DNA from: Mesobacillus harenae
Lineage (GTDB): Bacteria; Bacillota; Bacilli; Bacillales; Cytobacillaceae
Length of the DNA stretch: 64,000 bases
NCBI RefSeq assembly: GCF_013343715.1
Contig: NZ_JABUNR010000009.1
Location: 1 to 64,000, forward strand
Direction of reading: 5' to 3'
The notes beneath the pieces were generated by a model. It searched no databases. It saw only the letters and a program-made list of their open reading frames with translations, and was not told the origin of the DNA. The position numbers and the translations under genes were made by a program. Positions 54,769-63,309 of this stretch are shown piece by piece (position 1 is the first letter of the stretch; each line of letters starts with the position of its first letter).

Positions 54769-55320
54769 GTGAAATGTTTGAATGATATTGAAACCTTAGA
54801 AAGGTCTAGAACTATGGTTATAGATGCAATTGCTCAAAATATAGACCTTTATGGACTTACTCCTTCCGCTGGACGGTTATACGGCCTCCTGTTTTATTCA
54901 AATAAACCGCTAACACTTGATGAAATGAAAGAAGAACTCGGCATGAGTAAAACAAGTATGAGTGTTTCGGTAAGAAGCTTACTTGATTTAAATATGGTGG
55001 AGAAAGTTTGGGTGAAGGGGGAAAGGAAGGATTTATATTCAATTAAAGAAGATTGGTATGAGTGCTTTTTTGACTTCTTCACAATCAAATGGCGTATAGC
55101 CATTACGATGAATAACAGTGCGATGGAAAAATCCATTGCCAAATTACAACAACTTATTGATGACCCACAGACTTCGGATAAAATCCGTGAGCAGGCCCTA
55201 ATCGATATTAAAAAGCTTGAAGAAAGGCTAGAATATTACGATTGGCAAAACAGACTCATCGACAGCTTTGAGACAAAGGAAATACTAAACTTTATTCCGA
55301 TTGAAAAGAAAAAGGATTAA
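54769..55320 (+). CDS. GbsR-like transcriptional regulator of betaine uptake
   Basis: A 183-residue MarR/GbsR wHTH protein: NIDLYGLTPSAGRLYGLLFY, then LTLDEMKEELGMSKTSMSVS (recognition helix), VRSLLDLNMVEKVWVKGERK (wing), followed by a helical C-terminus. In Bacillus, GbsR/OpcR proteins repress betaine and choline genes. It is divergent from opuA, with a shared inverted repeat (54617-54654). The start is uncertain: GTG at 54769 lies only one base after AGGA, while TTG at 54778 has a better spacing. Confidence 0.8.
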   Translation: MKCLNDIETLERSRTMVIDAIAQNIDLYGLTPSAGRLYGLLFYSNKPLTLDEMKEELGMSKTSMSVSVRSLLDLNMVEKVWVKGERKDLYSIKEDWYECFFDFFTIKWRIAITMNNSAMEKSIAKLQQLIDDPQTSDKIREQALIDIKKLEERLEYYDWQNRLIDSFETKEILNFIPIEKKKD

Positions 55321-55517
55321 GAGGAAACGAGTCGATATGTTACCTTCCTGACATCTTAGTCAAGTAGGTCGATTATTTTAAAACCCTGAACCGATATAAT
55401 AAATAAAGGGAATGCCTTATTTTTACCTCACCACGTATTCTTGAATTTAGGACTAGCCTCTATTTAGCAGGTTGGTTTTTTTATAATTAGTATCAATCGG
55501 GACAACATTATTTTATA

Positions 55518-55700
55518 TTACAAAGGCCATGACACTCCGAAGCGATCATCTAACCAGCCGAACTTTTTTCTGAAGCTGTAATCCTATAAAGGCATGATCA
55601 AATTCTTCTTCACAAGTACATCATTTTCCCTTTACACATTCATTCTCAATCTATGTATTAAGCGATGTGTAGTACTCCATCGCTTCTTCTGACTTGCCAT
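55518..55700 (-). pseudogene. VOC/PhnB-type glyoxalase-fold protein, remnant
   Basis: The minus strand ends with FGWLDDRFGVSWPL and a TAA at 55518; further upstream, in other frames, EYYTSL and EEFDHAF appear. FGW..D.FGVSW.. is the usual end of PhnB-like VOC proteins, and EYYTSLF is usual at their start. Most of the middle is lost. The rest of the gap 55321-55948 contains nothing that I can name. Confidence 0.5.
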
Positions 55701-55948
55701 TTTATACTTTTTCCATCCTACCTGCTCCCTTCTTATCTATCCTCTAATTATAATTCAACCTTTTCCAAACAGAAAAACCGGTTTTGTCTGCTTAATCCCA
55801 TTAAATCACTATCTAACTCTGAATCCAATAATGCTTTTTCAAATATAACGATTTATAGTTGAGTATACCTGACTATATAAACCGGTAATTCGGTTGTAAT
55901 TATAGTATGATAAAAGGTATGTTAAATCTTTGCTTGTGGAGGGATACC

Positions 55949-56131
55949 ATGGAAAAAGAAATCATGACCGTTTCCCAGGTTGCTGAATATCTGCAGCTAA
56001 GCGAAATGAGTACATATAAATTGGTTCAGGAAGGAAAGATTCCTGCCTTTAAAATAGGACGGCACTGGCGGGTAAAAAAAGAAGATATAACTGAGTTCAT
56101 TGAGAAGTTAAAAAGAGGAGAAAGACTATAA
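55949..56131 (+). CDS. Excisionase-type HTH DNA-binding protein
   Basis: A 60-residue MerR-like (HTH_17, excisionase family) protein: MTVSQVAEYLQLSEMSTYKL, then VQEGKIPAFKIGRHWRVKKE and DITEFIEKLKRGERL. GGAGG precedes the ATG by five bases. No recombinase is nearby, so a regulatory role is more likely than excision. A longer frame starting at 55907 lacks a binding site. Confidence 0.75.
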   Translation: MEKEIMTVSQVAEYLQLSEMSTYKLVQEGKIPAFKIGRHWRVKKEDITEFIEKLKRGERL

Positions 56132-56242
56132 TTGCTTGCTTAATAAGAAAATATAAATAGCTGCTGATTCCATCATCCATGATCAATAGGGACTGAACTT
56201 ATCGGCTGGGTGATCAGGTTAAGCTCCCGATCTTATAAATAA

Positions 56243-56430
56243 ACGGAAAAATTCCCCTTAACTAGTCAATAGCTATGAAAATAGATTAAATAGAAGGAGA
56301 AATTCCTCTTATTTTACTCAAAAAAGAGAAATAGGTAATTTTGCAATGAATAGGTGGAAAAACTCCCTCTATTTACCCCAACAGAAGCGCCATTCTTCAT
56401 ATAACGGGAAAATCTCCGTTTATTTTACTT
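56243..56430. repeat. Four spaced GGA(G)AAA-TTCTCC-like quasi-repeats
   Basis: Similar short blocks occur about 50 bases apart: AACGGAAAAATTCCCCTTAA (56242), AAGGAGAAATTCCTCTTATT (56295), GTGGAAAAACTCCCTCTATT (56353) and AACGGGAAAATCTCCGTTTA (56402), each ending in TTTA/TTTAC-like tails. Each block is weakly palindromic. They fill the gene-free stretch after the HTH gene. Confidence 0.45.
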
Positions 56431-56562
56431 TTGCTAGTTACTCAATTTAGGACAAGACATCCCATTTAAAAGGGAGTAAGTTTTATCTCAAAAAAGGAAG
56501 ACTGATTTTGAAGCATTACGGTGAACCAGTGAGCTTTTACATAAATATATTCATAATAAAGT

Positions 56563-56587
56563 AACTCGCCAAATACTATGGCGAGTT
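56563..56587 (+). terminator. Hairpin AACTCGCCA/TGGCGAGTT
   Basis: A perfect 9-bp stem with a 7-base loop followed by TTACTTTTTTATT on the plus strand. No gene ends close to it; the nearest plus-strand gene stops at 56131. The stretch 56588-56774 shows nothing convincing. Confidence 0.55.
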
Positions 56588-56774
56588 TTACTTTTTTATT
56601 TACCAATAACAATGCCAATACGCCTGTCATTTCCACACTGATTTTTAAAAAAGCAGCTTTTATGATTACTCATAGGGCTTACATGTGCTTTCCCACTAAA
56701 CTGCTAACGTCGCTTGCTCTCCTTTGTGGTACATCAATGAAAATAGGCAGACCCTTAAATATATTACTCAACAG

Positions 56775-58031
56775 TTAACTATTTGCTTTTATCTTCACTT
56801 TTACAAATTTGCGTTTCCCTACCTGAACGATTAAGCCGTCTGTGATTTCCAACTGCAATTGTGGGTCGTCTATCTGATTTCCATTTACTTTAACTCCTCT
56901 ATTGTCAATCATTCTCCTGGCCTCACTCTTTGAGGTTAACATTTGCAATCCTACTAAAAGTTCAATGATGGAAGCTTCCCTATTTCCTTGCCACTCGAGT
57001 TCAGGAATCTCATCTGGTATTGATCCTTTTTGAAAGACCGAGATAAAATGCTGTTCTGCTCGTTCTGCTGCATCCTGACCGTGGTACATTCTTACGATTG
57101 TTTTCCCAAGTAACATTTTCGCATCTCTCGGATGTAACTCACCTGTGTCCAATTGCTCTTTAATAAGCTGAATTTTTTTCGGTGGAAAATCAGTTATTAA
57201 TTCGAAATATTTATTCATTAACTCATCTGGAATAGACATCGCTTTTCCGTACATTTCTTGTGGACTTTCATCGATCCCGATGTAGTTTTTCTTCGATTTT
57301 GACATCTTCTCGACACCATCAAGTCCCTCTAATAATGGCATTAACAAAGCTATTTGCTTTTCTTTTCCAAACTTTTCTTGGAAATGCCGACCCATCAAAA
57401 TGTTAAAATGCTGATCTGTTCCACCCATTTCAATATCACACTCTAATATGACCGAATCATATCCTTGCATAAGAGGGTAAAAGAATTCGTGCAGGGATAT
57501 TGGCTTTCCAAGAGCAATTCTTTCTTCAAAATCATCTCTTTCTAAAAGTCTTGCTACAGTTATTTTTCCAGCTAGCTGAATAACATCTTCAAAGTTTAAT
57601 TTTGATAACCATTTAGAGTTATAGTGTAATTCGACCTTTTCCATATCGATAATTTTTGCAAATTGTTCGAAGTATGTTTTGGCATTATGCTTAACTTCTT
57701 CATCCGTTAATTGTTTTCTAGCAACAGACTTACCTGTAGGGTCTCCAATTTTTCCAGTAAAGTCACCGATAATTAGTTGAACAATATGACCATTCTCTTG
57801 AAACTGCCTAATTTTATTAAGGACTACCGTGTGTCCTAAATGGACATCTGGAGCAGAAGGATCTAAGCCTAATTTTATTTTCAGTGGTTTGTTTTCTAAG
57901 ATGGACTTTGCGACTTTATTTTCTAACTCTTCTGTTGGAATTATTTCTTGGACCCCATGACTATAGATAGCCATTTGTCTTTTTACCTTTTGTTGTTGTT
58001 CTTCGGTTAATTGTTGAATAAACTGATTCAT
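56775..58031 (-). CDS. tyrZ: Tyrosyl-tRNA synthetase, TyrZ type
   Basis: A 418-residue class I synthetase charging tRNA-Tyr. HIGH motif VHLGHT near residues 48-53, [15 protein letters not shown], tyrosine pocket [18 protein letters not shown] near 242-250, and a C-terminal S4 RNA-binding domain ([16 protein letters not shown]). The KMSKS loop and PTGKS segment mark the TyrZ class, separate from TyrS (KFGKT). ATG at 58031 has AGGAGG eight bases upstream; a longer frame to 58067 runs into the leader. Controlled by the T-box at 58056-58295. Confidence 0.93.
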   Translation of the reverse strand: MNQFIQQLTEEQQQKVKRQMAIYSHGVQEIIPTEELENKVAKSILENKPLKIKLGLDPSAPDVHLGHTVVLNKIRQFQENGHIVQLIIGDFTGKIGDPTGKSVARKQLTDEEVKHNAKTYFEQFAKIIDMEKVELHYNSKWLSKLNFEDVIQLAGKITVARLLERDDFEERIALGKPISLHEFFYPLMQGYDSVILECDIEMGGTDQHFNILMGRHFQEKFGKEKQIALLMPLLEGLDGVEKMSKSKKNYIGIDESPQEMYGKAMSIPDELMNKYFELITDFPPKKIQLIKEQLDTGELHPRDAKMLLGKTIVRMYHGQDAAERAEQHFISVFQKGSIPDEIPELEWQGNREASIIELLVGLQMLTSKSEARRMIDNRGVKVNGNQIDDPQLQLEITDGLIVQVGKRKFVKVKIKANS

Positions 58032-58055
58032 CTTTTTGCCTCCTAAAATAAATAT

Positions 58056-58295
58056 AAAAAACCACATCCCCTAAAAAAAGGGACGTGGTTTTACTTTTGC
58101 ACGCGGTACCACCCTTATTGAAGGACAGAGCCCTTCCACTCAACGATTAACGGCTCGCCCGTTCTTTGCTGCATTTTGTTTCGCAAAGAAAGCTCACGGA
58201 ATGTAATTCGTGTTATCTTTGTATCGATTTGCACCACCCATCGACTCTCTGTATACAGGTAGATAACTACTACTGGATTTCCAGTCATAGCTTTT
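58056..58295 (-). promoter_or_regulatory. Tyrosine T-box riboswitch
   Basis: On the minus strand the leader shows stem I with specifier TAC at 58205-58203 (in CGAATTACATTCC), the T-box core GGGTGGTACCGCG (58114-58102) and a terminator ACCACGTCCC-TTTTTTTA-GGGGATGTGGT followed by TTTTTTA (58093-58056). Uncharged tRNA-Tyr would bind the TAC codon and the T-box and allow tyrZ transcription. Confidence 0.93.
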
Positions 58296-58313
58296 TCTAT
58301 ATTCTATTGTTTT

Positions 58314-58745
58314 TTAAAAATGATTATCCCTAATTACTTTTCTAAGTAATTTGGTCATCCCTTTTTGTTCCTCTTCTGATAAACCAGATACAATTTCGAC
58401 TTCCCCTTTATGGAAGCGTGGATAAAGGTCTTCCATTACTTGTCTTCCCTCGTCTGTTAACACAACATAAGTAATTCTTCTGTCTCTGTTATCACTTCTT
58501 CTATAGCATAGGCCTTTTTGTTCAAGCGTTTTCGTTATATTACTTACTGTTGCCTTTGAGACGCCAGCTGACTCGGCTAGTTTTCTTGTCTCCATTGATT
58601 CCCATATCCACAAATCGTAAACAATTGAAAATGCGGTCCAGGATAGTCCATATTTAGATAGGACTTCCCGTTCCATTTTGTTTCTCAATCCTTGGGCAAT
58701 CCTATATATATTGGTTGCAACTGCGATAGCATCTAGACTAAGCAA
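58314..58745 (-). CDS. MarR-family regulator (YwaE-like), start damaged or unusual
   Basis: A MarR wHTH protein: ATNIYRIAQGLRNKMEREVL, then ESMETRKLAESAGVSKATVS, NITKTLEQKGLCYRRSDNRD (wing) and TYVVLTDEGRQVMED. It adjoins tyrZ as ywaE does in Bacillus. The frame starts at TTG 58745, but the open frame continues upstream through PEELDTINRLTKAPIH, which looks like genuine protein, with no start codon. An ATG with AGAGGTG (about 58833) is in another frame, so either a one-base change has disrupted the start or translation begins at a non-standard codon. Confidence 0.7.
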   Translation of the reverse strand: MLSLDAIAVATNIYRIAQGLRNKMEREVLSKYGLSWTAFSIVYDLWIWESMETRKLAESAGVSKATVSNITKTLEQKGLCYRRSDNRDRRITYVVLTDEGRQVMEDLYPRFHKGEVEIVSGLSEEEQKGMTKLLRKVIRDNHF

Positions 58746-59007
58746 ATGAATAGGAGCCTTAGTTAAACGATTGATTGTATCTAGTTCTTCAGGAAGCAGT
58801 TCTCCATCATTATTAAATGAGTGAATATGGCATCACCTCTGTGAATTTTCATAATCATTAGCTATGAAACGATATTACCAAAAAATAATAGCCATTGCAA
58901 GACAGCTATCGTTAAAAATATTTCCAAAATGATTTAAAATTTGTTAATGTGTTGCTTTCCACTTTTAATTTTAAAGCTTTTCTAACCTTAGCTGTTGATC
59001 TTCTCCA

Positions 59008-59040
59008 TAAAAATGGTCCTCGGCTAGCGAGAACCAATTT
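59008..59040 (-). terminator. Terminator of the MATE gene
   Basis: On the minus strand TTGGTTCTCG-CTAG-CCGAGGACCA followed by TTTTTATG, right after the MATE stop. Confidence 0.65.
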
Positions 59041-60372
59041 TTATCCTGTTTGCGTCATCACTTGTTTTGCGATAAAGAAGATCAGCGTTGCAACAAGCAT
59101 TTCGGCAAGCGGAAGCGCAAGCCAGACTCCAGCGATGCCGATAAATTTGGGCAGCACCAACAACAGAAGCAATAAGAAAACGAAGCTTCGCAAAATGATA
59201 ATGATGGTCGATGAACGAATGTCACCGATGGACTGAAAATAAGTCATGTAGACGAAATTGAAACCTAGGAACAAATAACCAATGAAAAACAATCGGATTC
59301 CTTGAGTTGCCAAATTACGGACTTCCTCTGATTCTAGGCCAAAGAGTGAGACAAGCAAAGGAGCAGCAATCAACCCAATGATAAGCAGAGTTCCCCCCAA
59401 AAAGAATGATGCTTTCTCACCAATCTTCAGACTCTCTTTAATGCGTCCTTTTTCCTTTGCACCATGATAGTAACTAATCATCGGTTGAAGTGCTGCCTCA
59501 ATTCCGAAAAATGATAAGAACATGAAGCCATGCAAATAGTTGACGACTGAGAAAGCTGCGACTCCTTCCGTCCCAAGCAAGCCGACAATCGTTAAGTTGT
59601 AGCCGATGATAAACACAAGGAACCCCGCTTCGGCAAGGAAGCTTGGAAATCCAATTGAGAAAATGCTTCCGAGCTTCCGCCATGACCATTGGAACGAAAA
59701 CTGGCGTAAATTCGTATGCATTTTGAAAAAGTGGAGAAAAAGAACAAGTAAACCAACGAAACTTGCAAGGACAGTCGCAAGGGCCGCCCCAAATACACCT
59801 AGCTCTAAGATAAAGATCATATAGTAGTTCAGCAAGATATTCACGATTGCAGTCACGCCGAGGGCGACCATCGACAACGTAGGACTGCCATCATTTCGGA
59901 CGAAGATACTGAGCAGCTGCTGGATAGCTATCAGCCAGCCGAGCAGGAACAGAATCGTCAAGTATTTAACCGTATGGGGAAGAGTATCAGCATTAGCACC
60001 GAGCAAATTCGCAATAACCTCTACGTTAAAGTAACCGATGACTCCGATAACGAATAAAAGCACAAGGGTGCTGGAAACGGCCAGTGAAAATACGCTCCTC
60101 GCCTTAACCAGATCATCTCCTCCGATATGGATTGAATACAGGGTCCCCCCTCCGATGCCGATCCACAACGCGACCGAAAATATCAGTGAGAAGACCGGCA
60201 TAGCTAGGTTTACACCAGCAAGCCCCTCCGATCCAACCCCGTTACCGACAAACACTCCATCGATGAGGATATTCACTGACATCAACATCATTCCTAATAA
60301 CGATGGAAAAAAATATTGAAAAAATACTTTTTTAACAGGTTGATGTTTCAAGCCTTCATGTGATTCATTCAT
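59041..60372 (-). CDS. MATE-family multidrug/cation exporter
   Basis: A 443-residue membrane protein with 12 helices in two similar halves. The MATE pattern is clear: NILIDGVFVGNGVGSEGLAG in helix 1, TLVLLFVIGVIGYF, and VAAFSVVNYLHGFMFLSFFG at the start of the second half with GIEAALQPMISYYHGAKEKG. It is MepA-like and should use a Na+ or H+ gradient. AGGAGGAAT precedes the ATG. Transcribed alone. Confidence 0.88.
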   Translation of the reverse strand: MNESHEGLKHQPVKKVFFQYFFPSLLGMMLMSVNILIDGVFVGNGVGSEGLAGVNLAMPVFSLIFSVALWIGIGGGTLYSIHIGGDDLVKARSVFSLAVSSTLVLLFVIGVIGYFNVEVIANLLGANADTLPHTVKYLTILFLLGWLIAIQQLLSIFVRNDGSPTLSMVALGVTAIVNILLNYYMIFILELGVFGAALATVLASFVGLLVLFLHFFKMHTNLRQFSFQWSWRKLGSIFSIGFPSFLAEAGFLVFIIGYNLTIVGLLGTEGVAAFSVVNYLHGFMFLSFFGIEAALQPMISYYHGAKEKGRIKESLKIGEKASFFLGGTLLIIGLIAAPLLVSLFGLESEEVRNLATQGIRLFFIGYLFLGFNFVYMTYFQSIGDIRSSTIIIILRSFVFLLLLLLVLPKFIGIAGVWLALPLAEMLVATLIFFIAKQVMTQTG

Positions 60373-60509
60373 CTGTTATTCCTCCTGCAGGTATTACAAG
60401 AGAAAGCATAAACCTTAAAGTTGCTTGAAGGTCAATCTTTTCTTTAGACCTGATTTTGAATCCAAGTAACTACCTGTTTCGTCTTGAATGACGGACTTAT
60501 CGAGCACTC

Positions 60510-60740
60510 CTAATTCGATCGGAGGCCCAGACCGGTGATAGCCGTCTTTTTGTATTTGTTTAGAAATGGTGCGTTGGTCATTTTATACAATCCGCGCAAG
60601 GGTAGCATGGATACATCCCCGTCCAGATAAGATGTCTGAAGTCTTTTTTCATAATGGTCTTTTATACTTGTTTGCTCGCTTTCCGGGGGGGGGCATGCGG
60701 ACAACTGGAACAGTTTGCCCACTTCCCTAACACTTAACAA
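60510..60740 (-). CDS. Hypothetical 76-residue ORF, possibly a gene fragment
   Basis: The frame reads KDHYEKRLQTSYLDGDVSML and PLRGLYKMTNAPFLNKYKKT, then ends GLGLRSN. I do not recognise it. Base composition around 60680-60710 (a G-run) is unlike the neighbours. It may be the tail of a lost gene. Confidence 0.25.
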   Translation of the reverse strand: MLSVREVGKLFQLSACPPPESEQTSIKDHYEKRLQTSYLDGDVSMLPLRGLYKMTNAPFLNKYKKTAITGLGLRSN

Positions 60741-60778
60741 GAAAAAACCTGTTGACCCGCAGCTGTTTTTTTACAAAT

Positions 60779-61093
60779 TTACGATGTCAATTTTAAGCCA
60801 ATTACAGATGCTAGGATAATTCCTATAAAAGAAATTCGTTTCCAATCTTTAGGTTCTTTATAAAACAACATCCCTACGATTGTTCCTCCTACTGTCCCTA
60901 TCCCTGTCCAAACTGCATAGGACAGTCCCATAGGAAGAGTTTTCATAGCTAATGCTAAAGAACCGAAACTAAGAAAGAAACCAATAAATAATATGATATA
61001 GGATTTTAAATTCCCATATTTATTTATAAGATTCATACCAATTACACCAACTATTTCAAAGGCTCCAGCGATTATTAGAAAAAACCAACCCAT
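60779..61093 (-). CDS. SMR-family transporter subunit (YvdR/SugE-like)
   Basis: A 104-residue, four-helix small multidrug resistance protein: WFFLIIAGAFEIVGVIGMNL contains the essential membrane Glu (Glu13), then LALAMKTLPMGLSYAVWTGI, GTVGGTIVGMLFYKEP and a final helix. Its partner is encoded directly upstream; together they probably form a heteromer. The gene order TetR-SMR-SMR is that of yvdT-yvdS-yvdR in Bacillus. Confidence 0.88.
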   Translation of the reverse strand: MGWFFLIIAGAFEIVGVIGMNLINKYGNLKSYIILFIGFFLSFGSLALAMKTLPMGLSYAVWTGIGTVGGTIVGMLFYKEPKDWKRISFIGIILASVIGLKLTS

Positions 61094-61435
61094 TTATACA
61101 GCACCTTCCTTATTTGCTGATTCTGTGGTGACAAGTTTTAGGCCCAATACGCCAATCAGCAGTAATAGGATGAAAAATATTTTTGTCCAACTGAAAGGCT
61201 CTCCAAACACGATCATATCAATTACAACAGTTCCTGCTGTTCCTATACCCGTAAAGACAGCATAAGCGGTAGCAACAGGTACTTCTTTTGTAGCTCTAAT
61301 CAGCACGACAAAGGATAAATAGATTAGAAACAAAGTGGCTGCCCAAGCAAGTATGTTATCTGAATATTTAAGCCCCATGGCCCAAAAGATTTCAAGAATA
61401 CCCGCGATAGCAACATATGCCCAATTTCGATTCAT
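61094..61435 (-). CDS. SMR-family transporter subunit (YvdS-like)
   Basis: A 113-residue SMR protein: WAYVAIAGILEIFWAMGLKY (membrane Glu near residue 14), then TKEVPVATAYAVFTGIGTAG, VVIDMIVFGEPFSW and a last helix. Its stop adjoins the ATG of the second subunit. It begins 20 bases after the TetR gene. The pair should export cationic drugs or guanidinium-like metabolites by proton antiport; no guanidine riboswitch is seen upstream. Confidence 0.88.
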   Translation of the reverse strand: MNRNWAYVAIAGILEIFWAMGLKYSDNILAWAATLFLIYLSFVVLIRATKEVPVATAYAVFTGIGTAGTVVIDMIVFGEPFSWTKIFFILLLLIGVLGLKLVTTESANKEGAV

Positions 61436-61455
61436 TTAAGATTCCTCCAAAACAC

Positions 61456-62037
61456 TTAATCTTTCGAAAGTCCACGCCAATACAGATACCAAGAGGCATC
61501 TAATCTTTTCTGCAAGCGTTCGGGACCCCCATATAACATTTCAACGAAGATCCCATCTAATACCCCCAAAAATGCGGCAGTGGCTTGATGTTCATCCAGT
61601 GTTGAACTAACTTCTCCTTCTTTTATCGCGTTCTCGATAATCGGCAGCAAAAGTTCTTCTAGCTTATCCAGGTATTCATACACATATTTCATCACCTGAT
61701 TATTGAGATGCATAGGCGGAAAAAACGCCGTACGAACCCAAAATTGAGTCGAGTCTAGTTTCCCATATCTGTCTTTACACTCTAGAAGAAAATTTAATAA
61801 GAACTCCTTAATAGGTCTAGCCCTGTTACTTTCTATAAAAGTTATAACGAATTTTATTTCATTCTCAAAAGCGTCCGTACATAACTGAAGAAAAAGCTCA
61901 TCTTTTCCTTTGAAATGAGTGTAAATGGACTGTTTTTTAATTCCTACTTCATCCGCAATTTGTGCCATAGATGTCCCTTCGTATCCACTAACTGCGAAAT
62001 GCCTCAAAGAAACCTCTTTAATTTGAGCTGAGCTCAT
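61456..62037 (-). CDS. TetR-family regulator of the SMR pair (YvdT-like)
   Basis: A 193-residue TetR protein: HTH in YEGTSMAQIADEVGIKKQSI and YTHFKGKDELFL, then a helical ligand domain. ATG with GGAAGGATGA upstream. It is the first gene of the operon, and a near-palindrome at 62046-62065 just before it is a likely operator, so it should repress itself and the SMR genes. Confidence 0.88.
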   Translation of the reverse strand: MSSAQIKEVSLRHFAVSGYEGTSMAQIADEVGIKKQSIYTHFKGKDELFLQLCTDAFENEIKFVITFIESNRARPIKEFLLNFLLECKDRYGKLDSTQFWVRTAFFPPMHLNNQVMKYVYEYLDKLEELLLPIIENAIKEGEVSSTLDEHQATAAFLGVLDGIFVEMLYGGPERLQKRLDASWYLYWRGLSKD

Positions 62038-62045
62038 ATTATCAT

Positions 62046-62065
62046 CCTTCCGAACGGTCGTAAGG
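62046..62065. promoter_or_regulatory. Near-palindrome, probable TetR operator
   Basis: CCTTCCGAACGGTCGTAAGG matches its own reverse complement at 16 of 20 positions (CCTTnCGAnCGnTCGnAAGG) and lies nine bases before the TetR start codon, also covering the ribosome binding site region. Confidence 0.6.
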
Positions 62066-62217
62066 TAAAATTAACACTTCTTCATTTTTAAGTCAAATCA
62101 ATTTTAGGTTATTATCGAACACTAAACAGGCGTAGCAGCCCCGTTTGATAAAAAAACAAAAAAACTACCGAAATGGCAGCATGGTTTATAACTCTTATTA
62201 TCCGTAACCAAATTTCT

Positions 62218-62442
62218 TTATTCCACAGTAGTACCTTCGTCATTTTTGTATTCTAAAATATCCCCAGGCTGACATTCTAATGCCTTACAAATTGCTTCTA
62301 ACGTAGATAGCCGGATTGCTTTTGCCTTTCCATTTTTTAATATAGAAAGATTAGCCATGGTGATCCCAACTCTTTCAGAAAGTTCTGTAACGCTCATTTT
62401 CCTTTTAGCAAGCATCACATCAATATTAATTATAATTGCCAT
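62218..62442 (-). CDS. XRE-family regulator (YozG-like)
   Basis: A 74-residue HTH protein: INIDVMLAKRKMSVTELSER, VGITMANLSILKNGKAKAIR and STLEAICKALECQPGDILEY. This short Cro/C1 type is regularly paired with a DUF2975 membrane protein (YoaS/YozG in Bacillus), as here; its start is 15 bases after the DUF2975 stop. GAGGTG precedes the ATG at 62442; an upstream start at 62451 would lie inside that site. Confidence 0.85.
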   Translation of the reverse strand: MAIIINIDVMLAKRKMSVTELSERVGITMANLSILKNGKAKAIRLSTLEAICKALECQPGDILEYKNDEGTTVE

Positions 62443-62457
62443 ACTATTCACCTCAGA

Positions 62458-62949
62458 TTAGACTATTAAATCATTTTCCGATTTTATATCGATTGCATCT
62501 TGTAAAAGTCTTTGGAGAACGGCAGCAAAGACTGCGATAACCATGGGAGCAAAAATCATCACCATTCCGATGAGTATGAGACCTGGTGCGTCATCTACCT
62601 CCGCTAGGATATAGACGAATGGGATTGCTACCACATATAAGCCACTGATTACGAGGGCAGAGTTTTTGATTTTCTTTAGAGCTGTTACAGATAATTCAGA
62701 GAAAGCTTGGTTCTTGTCAATGTAGTTTAAGAGGTTAAAGGATTGATACAAAGCGAAGTAAAATGGTACCGCCGAAACATACATAACCATTAAAATGCCG
62801 TATACCACATAAGCGATATCAGAGCCTCTTTCTGCTGCTTCATTTGCTTCACCCGCTATCTGTGGCAACAGAAATAGACACAAAGCAAGAACCGGAATGC
62901 CAATGAAAATGACAGCTACCTTTAAAAAGAGTGTTGAACCACGTTTCAT
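62458..62949 (-). CDS. DUF2975 membrane protein (YoaS-like)
   Basis: A 163-residue protein with four hydrophobic helices (LFLKVAVIFIGIPVLALCLF; YVVYGILMVMYVSAVPFYFA; ALVISGLYVVAIPFVYILAE; LILIGMVMIFAPMVIAVFAA) and the segment FNLLNYIDKNQAFSELSVTAL, typical of DUF2975. Role unknown; co-transcribed with an XRE regulator. ATG at 62949 after GAGGTG. Confidence 0.82.
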   Translation of the reverse strand: MKRGSTLFLKVAVIFIGIPVLALCLFLLPQIAGEANEAAERGSDIAYVVYGILMVMYVSAVPFYFALYQSFNLLNYIDKNQAFSELSVTALKKIKNSALVISGLYVVAIPFVYILAEVDDAPGLILIGMVMIFAPMVIAVFAAVLQRLLQDAIDIKSENDLIV

Positions 62950-63213
62950 AAAAAGCACCTCACATAATTTGTTGTTAATTTGATTTTAACAGTAAGTTTA
63001 TTGTTTTACAATAAATTAATATTATTTTTTAATATATTATTGTTGTTATGTAAATATTCGAGCGAAATAAAAAGCATTTCTCAAGAAATACTCTTTAGCT
63101 ATGAACTATTCATTTTTAGTTTGTTCACCTATTCCTCGATAGCTGGTTTCATTTATTCTAAAATCCAAGGATTATCTAGTTGAAGATTAATAAGTTTGTT
63201 CATTAACCTGAAA

Positions 63214-63243
63214 AGTGCGTTAATCTTAAGTGATTAACGCACT
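63214..63243. terminator. Perfect 12-bp hairpin
   Basis: AGTGCGTTAATC-TTAAGT-GATTAACGCACT. It lies 66 bases beyond the enoyl-CoA hydratase stop and can end that transcript; a related core (GATTAACGCAC) occurs at 50266-50276. The rest of 62950-63300 has no gene. Confidence 0.6.
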
Positions 63244-63309
63244 CCATTGAGCATGAGTTTTACATTGTAACCATTTCCCTTAATGATTCATTGCCTTTTT
63301 GATCTATAA

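Noticed and set aside
55949..56131. Functional phage excisionase
   Set aside because: No integrase, attachment site or phage gene is near; excisionase-type HTH proteins are often plain regulators.
60779..61435. Guanidine riboswitch control of the SMR pair
   Set aside because: A TetR gene lies 20 bases upstream and no ykkC-type conserved sequence is seen; the order matches yvdTSR, not ykkCD.
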